From CAVVNN01 sp963749605 (lineage in GTDB: Bacteria > Actinomycetota > Thermoleophilia > Solirubrobacterales > 70-9), in NCBI GenBank assembly GCA_963749605.1, contig CAVVNN010000002.1, positions 992,001 through 1,056,000 of the forward strand: 64,000 bases of DNA. Reading direction: 5' to 3'. Shown here piece after piece: positions 53,912 through 61,780 of the stretch. How positions within the stretch are numbered: position 1 is the stretch's first letter; the number at the start of each line of letters is the position of its first letter. A program made the position numbers and the translations under genes. Below the pieces are notes generated by a model. That model had not been told where the DNA came from. It did no database searches and saw only the letters and a list, made by a program, of their open reading frames with translations.

Positions 53912-54819
53912 GCGTCTCGTTGCTTGCGTTTACGCCTTTCGCCACCGTCGTCCGGAGGCGGCGGTGAGAGATCGGCCGCGGCTTTCTCCCCCGGGGTGGG
54001 CCAGGGGATCGCTTCGCCACTTGCCCACGCGGGCGGGCGTCCGCCGGGGACCCAGCCGAGGAGCAGCAGGCCCAGGTAGATGAAGAAGATCAGCGTGAAC
54101 TGGACGAGGAGGAGGAGCGCGGCGACCCCGAGGGCCATGCCAAGCGAGCCCCAGAACCTGCTGAGCAGCCCGGTCCGCATCGCGAAGAGGCAGGTGTAGA
54201 CGAGGGCCACCGCGAGCCCCAGGCGGCCTCCGAGCGCGAAGCCGGTGGCGAGCCCCTGCGGCCCCGCTTCGCTGAGCGCGTTGGTGGCTTCGTCGTCGGC
54301 GACCTTGGTGCTCGCGCAGCGGCTGAGGGCGCTGGCGCCGCTGCCTTCGAATTCGGAGCCGAAGTCCTTGGCCCCCTTTTCCTTGAGCTGGGCGCGGCAT
54401 TCGGAGGCGGCTTCCTTCGCCGTCAGGGTCGACTTCGCTTCGCCCGCGACGAACGCCGAGGCCGCGTCGTTCGTCGCCAGCCCGTTCAAAACCCCGGAGA
54501 CGGCGAGGAACAGCGGCGCGGCGACGATGAGGCCGATCAGCTGTCCCCGGACCCGATCGCTGCGCGCCTGCACGGCTCGGAAGAGGAGGACGAGGGGGGC
54601 GACCAGGAGGACGAAGCCGGCGGCCTCGAGGATGCCCGAGACGGTCACCGAGGAGGCCTGTTCGTTGACGTTGCGCAGGATTTCGGCGTTGCCTTCGCCG
54701 CCGATCTTGTTGATCGCGACGATCGACGCGATCAGCAGCCCCACCCCAACCAACGTCGCGACACCCGCCGGGCGCATCCAGCGGCCCTCCCACTCCAGAA
54801 CCTCGTCCCTGCCCCTCAA
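53896..54819 (-). CDS. polytopic membrane protein of unknown function
   Basis: A 307-residue protein with about five hydrophobic segments (about 18-38, 60-80, 92-112, 200-215, 225-250). A charged extracytoplasmic loop at about 120-190 contains two cysteines. The C-terminus is Pro/Arg/Lys-rich. It starts at TTG 54819, 1 base after the CBS gene stop; an ATG at 54777 is possible. I recognise no named family. Confidence 0.7.
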   Translation of the reverse strand: MRGRDEVLEWEGRWMRPAGVATLVGVGLLIASIVAINKIGGEGNAEILRNVNEQASSVTVSGILEAAGFVLLVAPLVLLFRAVQARSDRVRGQLIGLIVAAPLFLAVSGVLNGLATNDAASAFVAGEAKSTLTAKEAASECRAQLKEKGAKDFGSEFEGSGASALSRCASTKVADDEATNALSEAGPQGLATGFALGGRLGLAVALVYTCLFAMRTGLLSRFWGSLGMALGVAALLLLVQFTLIFFIYLGLLLLGWVPGGRPPAWASGEAIPWPTPGEKAAADLSPPPPDDGGERRKRKQRDAGMSE

Positions 54820-54820
54820 C

Positions 54821-55267
54821 TCAGCCCCTCTCGTGGAAGTAGAACTGCGGCAGCGCTCCCTCGATGACCTCCTGCGTCATCTTCTGCGCCACCTCGAGGT
54901 TGCCCGTGCGCACGGCGATGTCGTCGAGGGTGACGATCCCGGCGAGCTCGTCGCCGTCGAGCACCGGCAGCCGCCGCACCCGGTGCTGGACCATCAGCGC
55001 GGCCGCTTCGTCAAGCTCCATCTCGGGCTCGCCGCAGACCAGCGGGCGCGAGGCGTGCTCGCCGACCGGCGACTCGGCGCTCACCCCCTCGGCGAAGACG
55101 CGCAGCGCCAGGTCGCGGTCGGTGACCATCGCCACCGGCGACCCGGCCGGGTCGACGACCACCACCGAGCCGACCCGGTGCTCGCGCATCAGGCGCGCCA
55201 CCGACACCGCACTCGCCTCCTGGGGGGCGGTGACGACGCCCGCGGTCATGATCTCGCTGAGCCGCAC
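54821..55267 (-). CDS. CBS-domain pair protein
   Basis: A protein of about 148 residues made of two CBS motifs: VRLSEIMTAGVVTAPQEAS and VGSVVVVDPAGSPVAMVTDRDL in the first, then RRLPVLDGDELAGIVTLDDIAV in the second. Such pairs bind adenine nucleotides and regulate partners. I take the GTG at 55267; an ATG at 55288 would overlap the divergent gene start. It is followed after 1 base by the membrane protein and may regulate it. Confidence 0.82.
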   Translation of the reverse strand: MRLSEIMTAGVVTAPQEASAVSVARLMREHRVGSVVVVDPAGSPVAMVTDRDLALRVFAEGVSAESPVGEHASRPLVCGEPEMELDEAAALMVQHRVRRLPVLDGDELAGIVTLDDIAVRTGNLEVAQKMTQEVIEGALPQFYFHERG

Positions 55268-55286
55268 GGGCCGTACGCTACAGCGC

Positions 55287-55919
55287 ATGAACAGAGCGCG
55301 ACAGACCCCGGTGGTGCCGCTGGAGGCCGGCAGCGGCCCCGACAACCCGCCCTGCCCGGCCTGCGGGGAGCCGCTGTTCGGCTGGGTCGGGGAGAGGCGC
55401 AGCCTGGGCGGGGTGGTCAGCCGCTGCGAGAGCTGCGGCCTGGGAGTCGTCGGCGGGCCCGGGAGCGCCGAGGAGGCGCTGCGGGAGCTGGACCGGCTCG
55501 ACGCCGGCGACGGCGCATTCCGCATCGCCAACCGGGCGAGCGTGGCGGCGTCGCTGGGCGGTGCCGGCTGGGCGGGCCTCGCGCCCGGCGCGCGCTACCT
55601 GTTCACCGTCGATGCCGTGCAGAGGCTGGTCGCCGTGCGCGGCCAGGTGGTCGTAGGGCGCCGCTGGGCGCCGGCCGGCGGGATCGCCGCGATGTGGCAG
55701 ACGGTCCTCAACAGCGTCACCTTCGGCCACAACGTCGCCCTCGGCGCCCTGGGCCTGGCGGAGGCGGTCCCCGCCGAGCAGCGCTGGCAACGGCGCATCG
55801 ACGCGCTGATCGGCGTCGTGCTGGCGGTCCCGGCGATGGCGATCGCGGCGCCGCTGGAGCTGTGCGGGGCGGCGGTCGGGCGCGGGGCGGCGGTCTCGAT
55901 GCGGCTGCAGCTGCTTTAG
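55287..55919 (+). CDS. zinc-ribbon and membrane-associated protein of unknown function
   Basis: A 210-residue protein. The N-terminal CPACGEPLFGW and CESCGLG supply two CxxC pairs for a zinc ribbon (about 22-52). The middle carries RYLFTVDAVQRLV and IAAMWQTVLNSVTFGHNVALG. A hydrophobic segment at about 175-200 is membrane-like. Similar tails accompany methyltransferases in related genomes, from memory only. No function is assigned. Confidence 0.6.
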   Translation: MNRARQTPVVPLEAGSGPDNPPCPACGEPLFGWVGERRSLGGVVSRCESCGLGVVGGPGSAEEALRELDRLDAGDGAFRIANRASVAASLGGAGWAGLAPGARYLFTVDAVQRLVAVRGQVVVGRRWAPAGGIAAMWQTVLNSVTFGHNVALGALGLAEAVPAEQRWQRRIDALIGVVLAVPAMAIAAPLELCGAAVGRGAAVSMRLQLL

Positions 55920-55932
55920 GCGGCGCCCGCCT

Positions 55933-56211
55933 CTAGGCGAGGCCTTCGCGGGCCTCGCGCACCAGGGTCACGGCCTCGGGGAAGAGGACGCGGATCGCGT
56001 CGCGCACCTGCATCGCCTGCTCGTCTGCGCTGCCGGTGAGATCGAGGCGGCCGATCGAGGCGACGGTCATCTCCACCGCCAGCTTGATCGCGTTGTCGGC
56101 CCAGGCGACGCGCTGGGAGGACTGCATCTGCTCGGAGAGCTCCTCCATGCGGGCGCGGAACTCGTCGGGGTCGCCGAAGAGGTTGAAGGGGCTGTCCTCC
56201 ATGCCTGACAT
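55933..56211 (-). CDS. small hypothetical protein
   Basis: A 92-residue acidic helical protein. MEDSPFNLFGDPDEFRARMEELSEQMQ is summarised by NLFGDPDEF, followed by an amphipathic helix and a C-terminal helix. An ATG 3 codons in (56202) is an alternative start. It is unrelated to any family that I recognise and convergent with the previous gene. Confidence 0.55.
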   Translation of the reverse strand: MSGMEDSPFNLFGDPDEFRARMEELSEQMQSSQRVAWADNAIKLAVEMTVASIGRLDLTGSADEQAMQVRDAIRVLFPEAVTLVREAREGLA

Positions 56212-56293
56212 GTAAGCAGACGGGCACCGGTTTGACCCAGACTCCTTACGTTCAGCGCGCCCCGCGTGCGTTCGGTCTCCCTAGCTTCGGCCC

Positions 56294-56953
56294 ATGCGAC
56301 ACGGCGAGCAGCGGGAGCGCGGATCGGCGAGCGTCGAGCAGGCAGGACTGGCGGCCCTGGTCGCGCTCCTGCTGCTGGCCGCGATCGCCGCCGTCGCCGC
56401 GGGAGGAAAGGTCGACGCCGGCCGCGCCCTGGCGGGCGCAATCGGCAGGCGCATCGCCTGTGCGCCGCGCCTTCCCGACGCCTGCCGGCACAACCCGCTC
56501 GTGCCCGCCTACGGCTGGCCGCTGGCGCGGCTGGCGCGGGCGCTCGCGCCGGCGCCGGCGGCGAAGCCCGGCCCCGCCGGCCTGCCGCTTGTCCCGGTCG
56601 ACTTCCGCCGCTGCCGCCGGGAGAGCTGCGCCGTCGCAGCGGGCCTCCACCTGACTGCCTCGGGGCGGCGCACCACCGCCTTCACCCAGCTCGTCGACCG
56701 CCGCGACTCGCTCGGCTGGGTCGAGATCGCCTACTGGCTCTACCGTCCCGGCCTCGGCTGGGAAAAGGAGGTGCGCCGAGCCGGCCAATCGCAGGTGGAA
56801 GCAGCCGGCGACATCCGGGTCCTGCTCAGCGACGACCCCGCCCTGGTCCCCCTGGAGACCCTCCCCGGCCGCAACCACTACGACTTCCCCCGAGGCGAAC
56901 GCCCCCCATGGCAGTGGCAGGTCGAAGCCCGCTACCCCGGCTGGTCAAGCTGA
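56294..56953 (+). CDS. pilin-like signal protein of unknown function
   Basis: A 219-residue protein. The N-terminus GSASVEQAGLAALVALLLL is like a class III (Flp/TadE) prepilin signal with a Glu five residues after the Gly. The rest is Arg/Pro-rich with four cysteines (RIACAPRLPDAC, RRCRRESC) and ends with the segment YDFPRGERPPWQWQ. It may be an exported pseudopilin-like or wall-linked protein. It overlaps the convergent YbhN-type gene by 9 bases. Confidence 0.6.
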   Translation: MRHGEQRERGSASVEQAGLAALVALLLLAAIAAVAAGGKVDAGRALAGAIGRRIACAPRLPDACRHNPLVPAYGWPLARLARALAPAPAAKPGPAGLPLVPVDFRRCRRESCAVAAGLHLTASGRRTTAFTQLVDRRDSLGWVEIAYWLYRPGLGWEKEVRRAGQSQVEAAGDIRVLLSDDPALVPLETLPGRNHYDFPRGERPPWQWQVEARYPGWSS

Positions 56954-57913
56954 CGAGGCCGCCTCCTCCTGGGCCTGGCGGATCAGGCCGCGCCAGTCGG
57001 TGGTGCGGAAGACGAGGAGGATCGCGACGAAGCCGAGCACGATGGACCAGGCCGCCATCGCGATCTGCGTCCCGACCGAGAAGGAGAGCACGGCGGAGCG
57101 GGACGGCCCGGACAGCGTCGCCACCAGCAGCGCCTGCTGAGCGCCGGCGCCACCGGGGGTGAAGGGAATGATGTTGGCGATCGCCTGCACGCTCATCACC
57201 AGCATCACGTTGCCGACCGAGCCGCCGATCCCGAACGCCTCGAGGAAGAACCAGAAGGCGGCGAAGCGGCAGAGCCAGCCGATCCCCTGCCAGGCCGCCA
57301 CCTCGCGCAGGTAGCGGCGCGGCATGGTGAGGATGACCAGGCCCTGGCGGACCCTGGCCCAGAAGCGCCGCACGTGGTGGCCGAGGTAGTAGATCGCCAC
57401 CCCGATCGCGGCGAGCAACACCCCGGTCGCGATCAGGAACGCCTGCGGATGGTTCGCCCAGAAGGAGATCTCGAAGGCCGGGATGTGCGGCAGTTCCGGC
57501 AGCGACGGCAGCAGGCCCTGGCTGATCGCGTAGAAGAGGACGAGCAGGCCGGCGACGGTGTCGAAGACCGACTGCACGAGGAAGGAGGAGGTGACGGCCG
57601 GGTAGGAGGAGTCCGGGATCTGGCGCTTGACCAGGAAGACTTTGGTCACGTCACCGGCATGGGCGGGAACGACGGCGTTGATCCCCGCCCCGGCGAGGTA
57701 GGCGGCGCTGAGCCGCAGGAAGGAGATGCTGCGGGCCGGGTAGGCCGCCCGCAGCACGTTGCGCCAGGCCCACGCCCGCGACAGCTGCATCGCCAGCAGG
57801 AAGCCGAGGGCGATCGCGAAAGGCGTCCAGTGGATGTCGGAGAGATGCTCGAAGAACGCCCTCGCGCCCGTGAGGAACGAGTTGACGCTGGAAGCGAGAT
57901 CGGCCAATGGCAT
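56945..57913 (-). CDS. YbhN/UPF0104-family (lysylphosphatidylglycerol synthase TM-like) membrane protein
   Basis: A 322-residue protein with about eight helices. AYLAGAGINAVVPAHAGDVTKVFLVKR (key PAHAGD), FDTVAGLLVLF and ANIIPFTPGGAGAQQALLV (key FTPGGAG) are the family signatures. Relatives are putative flippase or lipid-transfer proteins. It is divergent from the sulfotransferase, 22 bases away, which could suggest a shared promoter. Confidence 0.88.
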   Translation of the reverse strand: MPLADLASSVNSFLTGARAFFEHLSDIHWTPFAIALGFLLAMQLSRAWAWRNVLRAAYPARSISFLRLSAAYLAGAGINAVVPAHAGDVTKVFLVKRQIPDSSYPAVTSSFLVQSVFDTVAGLLVLFYAISQGLLPSLPELPHIPAFEISFWANHPQAFLIATGVLLAAIGVAIYYLGHHVRRFWARVRQGLVILTMPRRYLREVAAWQGIGWLCRFAAFWFFLEAFGIGGSVGNVMLVMSVQAIANIIPFTPGGAGAQQALLVATLSGPSRSAVLSFSVGTQIAMAAWSIVLGFVAILLVFRTTDWRGLIRQAQEEAASSA

Positions 57914-57934
57914 CGCAGCTACACTAGCCCGCTC

Positions 57935-58927
57935 GTGTCAGAGGCCGAGACGCAGATCCCGACCACCCAGATGCCGCCAGACCCCGCCGACGAGGCGATG
58001 TGCGCTCGCGCCCGCGAGCGCTTCACGGCCGACCGCAAGAGCCGTTTCCGCCGCCGCCGCAAGCGCCACGCGGCGCTCCCCAACCTGATCATCGTCGGCG
58101 GGCTGAAGTGCGGGACGACGAGCATCCACCATTACCTCGGCCTCCATCCGGAGATCCAGATGTCGAAGCCGAAGGAGCTCAACTTCTTCGCCCGGGAGCT
58201 GAACTGGGACCTCGGCCTCGACTGGTACGCCAGCCGCTTCGACGACCGCTTCGAGGTCCGCGGCGAGTCATCTCCCCACTACACGAACCTGCCCCGCTTC
58301 GAGGGCGTCGCGGAGCGCATCCGCGCCAGCTTGGGCCCCGACGCCCGCCTCCTCTACATGGTGCGCGACCCGATCAAGCGCATCCTCTCCCACTGGGTCC
58401 ACGCGACCGGCGCCGGCTATGAGACGGGCGAGCTGGTCGAGACCCTCTCCAAGCCCGACTCCTCTTACATCAACCGCTCCAAGTACTGGATGCAGCTGCA
58501 GCCCTACCTGGAGCGCTTCGACCGCTCCCAGATCGAGATCGTCACCCAGGAGGAGCTGCAGACCGAACGCGAGGAGACGATGCGCAGGGCGTTCGCCTTC
58601 GCCGGCGTCGACGCGACCTTCACCTCCGAGCAGTTCGACCGCGAGTGGGAGAAGTCCGCCGCCAAGCAGGGCGACAAATACCAGTTGATGGAGAGGTTGA
58701 TCAAGCTGCCGGGCTTCCGCTCCTTCGACCGCAACTTCGACCGGCTGCCGGAGTCGATGCGCTGGATCGTGGAGAAGGTCGTCCACGACCCGGAGAAGCC
58801 GGCGGCGCCGAAGCCGAAGCTGCCGGACGACCTCTTCGAGACGATCCGCGGCCGCTTCGGCTCCGACGTCGCCGCGCTGCAGCGCTTCGCCGGCCGCGAG
58901 TTCGCCGGCTGGCACGACTACTCCTGA
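57935..58927 (+). CDS. sulfotransferase family protein
   Basis: A 330-residue PAPS-dependent enzyme. The 5'-phosphosulfate loop LIIVGGLKCGTTSIHHYL is at about 51-68. The 3'-phosphate motif is RDPIKRILSHW, and YMQLQ/LERF segments follow. It starts at GTG 57935. Relatives sulfate heparan-like or lipid acceptors; the substrate is unknown. The N-terminal 45 residues are disordered-like. Confidence 0.88.
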   Translation: MSEAETQIPTTQMPPDPADEAMCARARERFTADRKSRFRRRRKRHAALPNLIIVGGLKCGTTSIHHYLGLHPEIQMSKPKELNFFARELNWDLGLDWYASRFDDRFEVRGESSPHYTNLPRFEGVAERIRASLGPDARLLYMVRDPIKRILSHWVHATGAGYETGELVETLSKPDSSYINRSKYWMQLQPYLERFDRSQIEIVTQEELQTEREETMRRAFAFAGVDATFTSEQFDREWEKSAAKQGDKYQLMERLIKLPGFRSFDRNFDRLPESMRWIVEKVVHDPEKPAAPKPKLPDDLFETIRGRFGSDVAALQRFAGREFAGWHDYS

Positions 58928-58970
58928 GAGCGGCCCACCCCGCTCGCACCGCCGATTAGGCTCCGGGTCG

Positions 58971-59702
58971 ATGCAGCGGCTCCTGCCCGATCCCGGCCCC
59001 ACGACCGTCGAGCAACAGCTCGACTCCTACCGACCGTGGGAGGAGCCGCGCGGGGAGCGGCCCTTCGTCGCGATGAACTTCGCCGCCACGGTCGACGGGC
59101 GGGCGACGATCGGCGGGGTCTCGGGGCCGATCGGGTCGGCCGCCGACACCGCGATGCTGGCCGGGCTGCGGACTCGCTTCGACGCCGTGATGATCGGCGG
59201 CGGGACGATGAGGGCCGAGCGCTATGGGCGCCCGGTCTCAAGCCAGGCGAGGCGCGAGCAGCGCGAGCGGATCGGCCTTCCCCACGACCCGCTGATGGTG
59301 ATCGTCAGCGGCCGCCTCGACCTGCCCTGGGACGCGCCGCTCTTCACCGAAGGGACGGGCCGTGTGCTGATCTTCACCGTCTCCGAGACCGAGCCGCCAG
59401 AAACCGCCACCTCGGTACGGGTCGTTCGCCACGACGGCGCGGTTGACCTCGCGGCCGCGTTGAGACATCTGCGCAAGGAGCGCGGGGTCCGGGCGCTGCT
59501 GTGCGAGGGGGGGCCGCGGCTCCACGCCGAGCTGCAGGCCGGCGGCCTGGTCGACGACCTCTTCCTGACGATCGCCCCAAAGCTGGTCGGGGGCGAGGCG
59601 CCCCGCATCGTCGAGGGCGCGCTGCCTGGCATCGCCGCGCTGGAGCTGGCCTGGCTGCTGGAGGAGAACGGCGAGCTCTTCGCCCGCTACAGCCGGCGCT
59701 GA
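58971..59702 (+). CDS. RibD C-terminal / DHFR-fold reductase
   Basis: A 243-residue protein. VAMNFAATVDGRATIGG is the substrate region. AMLAGLRTRFDAVMIGGGTMRAERYG and LLCEGGPRLHAEL bind NADPH and close the fold. The family includes 5-amino-6-(5-phosphoribosylamino)uracil reductases of riboflavin synthesis and F420- or drug-linked pyrimidine reductases. No deaminase half is present and no riboflavin genes are adjacent, so the exact role is open. Confidence 0.82.
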   Translation: MQRLLPDPGPTTVEQQLDSYRPWEEPRGERPFVAMNFAATVDGRATIGGVSGPIGSAADTAMLAGLRTRFDAVMIGGGTMRAERYGRPVSSQARREQRERIGLPHDPLMVIVSGRLDLPWDAPLFTEGTGRVLIFTVSETEPPETATSVRVVRHDGAVDLAAALRHLRKERGVRALLCEGGPRLHAELQAGGLVDDLFLTIAPKLVGGEAPRIVEGALPGIAALELAWLLEENGELFARYSRR

Positions 59703-59783
59703 TCGCCCCACGGGCACGCCTCGCCAAGCGGCTCCCGCGCGGTAGCGTTGCGCCCACCCGGACCCGAAGAGAGGAACCAGCAG

Positions 59784-61046
59784 ATGGACTTCAAGCCCAG
59801 CCCCGAGGTGGAGACGCTGCGCGAGCGCATCCTCGACTTCATGGACGAGCAGATCTACCCGCAGGAGCGGGAGATCATGGAGGGGCTGGACGCGGAGGTG
59901 GCTCCCGGGGTCCCCTATCCCAAGATCCTGGTCGAGGTTCGCGAGCGGGCCAAGTCCGAGGGGCTGTGGAACCTCTTCATGCCCGACGAGCGCTACGGCC
60001 CGGGGCTGGCCAACTGGGAGTACGGGCTGCTCTGCGAGGAGATGGGGCGCAGCCCCGCCGCCGCGCCGATGGCCTTCAACTGCGCCGCGCCGGACACCGG
60101 CGACATGGAGATCCTCGCCGAGCACGGCAGCGCCGAGCAGAAGGAGCGCTGGCTGGAGCCGCTGCTCGAGGGCCGGATCCGCTCCTGCTTCTCGATGACC
60201 GAGCCGGAGGTGTCGGGCTCGGACCCAACCCTGCTCCAGGCCCGTGCGGTCAAGGACGGGGACGAGTGGGTGATCGACGGTCACAAGTGGTTCACCTCCG
60301 GCGCGGTCGGCGCCGAGCTGGCGATCGCGATGGTCGTCACCGACCCCGACGCCCACCCCTACGCGCGCGCCTCGATGATCTGCGTGCCGACCGACAACCC
60401 CGGCTTCGAGCTGGTCCGCTCGGTCCCGGTGATGGGCCATGCCGGCGGCCCCGGGCACTGCGAGATCCGCTACGAGGGATGCCGCGTCCCGGCCGCCAAC
60501 CTGCTCGGCGAGCAGGGGATGGGCTTCGCGATCGCCCAGGACCGCCTCGGCCCGGGCCGCATCCACCACTGCATGCGGGCGATCGGCACGGCCGAGCGGG
60601 CGCTGGAGATGATGTGCCGCCGCGCCAACGAGCGCGAGGCCTTCGGCGGCCCGCTGGGCGAGAAGCAGTTCGTGCAGGAGTCGATCGCCGCCTCGCGGAT
60701 GGAGATCGACCAGGCCCGCCTGCTAACCCTCTACGCCGCCTGGAAGATGGACACCGAGGGAAAGCGCTCCGCCCGCCAGGCGATCTCGGCGATCAAGGTC
60801 GTCGCCGCCAACATCGTGATGAACGTGCTCGACCGCTCGATCCAGGTCCACGGCTCGCTCGGCATGACAGACGACACTCCGCTGGCCGCGCTCTGGCGCT
60901 TCAGCCGCATGCTGCGCCTCGCCGACGGCCCCGACGAGGTCCACAAAATGGTCCTCGCCCGCCGCGAGCTCAACCGCTGGGCCAAGCGAGCCGAGGCCGA
61001 GGCGGCCGGCGAGCTGGAGCCCCGGCACGCTCCCCGGGCAATCTGA
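59784..61046 (+). CDS. acyl-CoA dehydrogenase
   Basis: A 420-residue flavoenzyme. The start ATG follows AGAGGA. CFSMTEPEVSGSDPT is the FAD/acyl site; KWFTSGAVGAE, RVPAANLLGEQGMGFAIAQDRLG and AFGGPLGEKQF are conserved. LNRWAKR is at the C-terminus. It oxidises acyl-CoA, passing electrons to ETF. Its last 90 bases (60899-60988) are duplicated almost perfectly at 61524-61613, beyond the XRE gene. Confidence 0.93.
   Translation: MDFKPSPEVETLRERILDFMDEQIYPQEREIMEGLDAEVAPGVPYPKILVEVRERAKSEGLWNLFMPDERYGPGLANWEYGLLCEEMGRSPAAAPMAFNCAAPDTGDMEILAEHGSAEQKERWLEPLLEGRIRSCFSMTEPEVSGSDPTLLQARAVKDGDEWVIDGHKWFTSGAVGAELAIAMVVTDPDAHPYARASMICVPTDNPGFELVRSVPVMGHAGGPGHCEIRYEGCRVPAANLLGEQGMGFAIAQDRLGPGRIHHCMRAIGTAERALEMMCRRANEREAFGGPLGEKQFVQESIAASRMEIDQARLLTLYAAWKMDTEGKRSARQAISAIKVVAANIVMNVLDRSIQVHGSLGMTDDTPLAALWRFSRMLRLADGPDEVHKMVLARRELNRWAKRAEAEAAGELEPRHAPRAI
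60899..60988. repeat. acyl-CoA dehydrogenase tail repeat, upstream copy
   Basis: This 90-base segment inside the functional acyl-CoA dehydrogenase gene matches 61524-61613 at 89 of 90 positions, with 72 perfect bases first. It is one of the two direct repeats around the XRE gene. Confidence 0.95.
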
Positions 61047-61048
61047 AA

Positions 61049-61062
61049 TATCAGATCTGATA
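61049..61062. promoter_or_regulatory. perfect palindromic operator upstream of the XRE gene
   Basis: TATCAGATCTGATA is a perfect 14-base palindrome, 7 bases before the XRE start and 2 bases after the acyl-CoA dehydrogenase stop. Its symmetry and position suit autoregulation by the XRE protein. It is the only obvious control element in this 23-base gap. Confidence 0.65.
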
Positions 61063-61069
61063 GTCAAAA

Positions 61070-61498
61070 ATGAACGCGCTCGCCTTCCGCAATGTCGATG
61101 CCTCACCGGATGACCCGGTCTCGGAGTGGCCGCAGGAGGCGATCCAGACCGCGCTCGAGCGCGGCGGGCTCGAGTACTGGCGCCGGCTGGCGGACGCGAT
61201 CCGGACGGAGCCTTGGGGGCCAGTCTCCCGCCGGGTCGAAGAGGTGCTCACCTACAACCGCCCCTACGGCGTCGCGGAGGCAATGGAGCGATCCATCGCG
61301 CGGGCACGCGAAGCGGCAGAGTCATCGGAGCGCGAGGCGGTGGCCACCGAGGTCGACCGGCTGGTGCGGGCGTCAGGGCTCTCCCGAGCGGAGTTCGCGT
61401 CTCGGATCGGAACCTCCCCCTCCCGGCTGTCCACCTACGTCACCGGCAAGGTCACCCCGTCGGCGGCGCTGCTGGTGCGAATGCGCCGCGTGGCCTGA
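61070..61498 (+). CDS. XRE-family helix-turn-helix regulator (antitoxin-like)
   Basis: A 142-residue protein. A helical N-terminal region (about 20-75, WRRLADAIRTEPWGPVSRR) precedes a Cro/C1-type helix-turn-helix at about 97-142: VRASGLSRAEFASRIGTSPSRLSTY. It resembles antitoxin-type regulators, but no toxin gene is adjacent. A perfect palindrome lies 7 bases upstream. Its stop codon touches the duplicated acyl-CoA dehydrogenase tail, so it appears to be inserted cargo. Confidence 0.82.
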   Translation: MNALAFRNVDASPDDPVSEWPQEAIQTALERGGLEYWRRLADAIRTEPWGPVSRRVEEVLTYNRPYGVAEAMERSIARAREAAESSEREAVATEVDRLVRASGLSRAEFASRIGTSPSRLSTYVTGKVTPSAALLVRMRRVA

Positions 61499-61671
61499 CA
61501 CGACACTCCCTCGCCGCTTCTGGCTTCAGCCGCATGCTGCGCCTCGCCGACGGCCCCGACGAGGTCCACAAAATGGTCCTCGCCCGCCGCGAGCTGAACC
61601 GCTGGGCCAAGCGTGATGAGGCGGAAATCAGCGGCGAGCTGACCTCCAAGCACGCCCCGCGCATGGCCTGA
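61497..61671 (+). pseudogene. displaced acyl-CoA dehydrogenase 3' tail
   Basis: This fragment repeats the last 60 codons or so of the upstream acyl-CoA dehydrogenase, ending in its own TGA after HAPRMA. The first 24 bases are diverged with small indels, then 72 bases are perfect. After that the two copies drift (RDEAEISGELTSKHAPRMA against RAEAEAAGELEPRHAPRAI). No start codon or separate gene is present. It looks like the original tail that the XRE insertion displaced. Confidence 0.88.
61524..61613. repeat. acyl-CoA dehydrogenase tail repeat, downstream copy
   Basis: This is the partner of 60899-60988 (89/90 identical; the sole mismatch is at 61596). The two copies are 625 bases apart and bracket the XRE gene. 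Confidence 0.95.
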
Positions 61672-61731
61672 AATTCCAATTCGCTCGGCCCAATGACGTG
61701 CTGCGCGGAATCGAAGCCCTGCGTACATTAA

Positions 61732-61758
61732 GAGGGCCGCGCTTTACACGCGGCCCTC
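61732..61758. terminator. strong bidirectional terminator
   Basis: GAGGGCCGCG and CGCGGCCCTC form a 10-bp perfect stem around a 7-base loop (CTTTACA), with ACTTTCTATAT beyond on the plus strand. It lies between the acyl-CoA dehydrogenase/XRE unit and the convergent repeat protein, so it can serve both. Confidence 0.75.
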
Positions 61759-61780
61759 ACTTTCTATATCTGTGTTGCGT

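Noticed and set aside
61126..61671. An open frame joining the XRE region to the acyl-CoA dehydrogenase tail
   Set aside because: Its first two-thirds is a shifted reading of the XRE gene; only the tail from about 61497 is real homology, as a displaced fragment.
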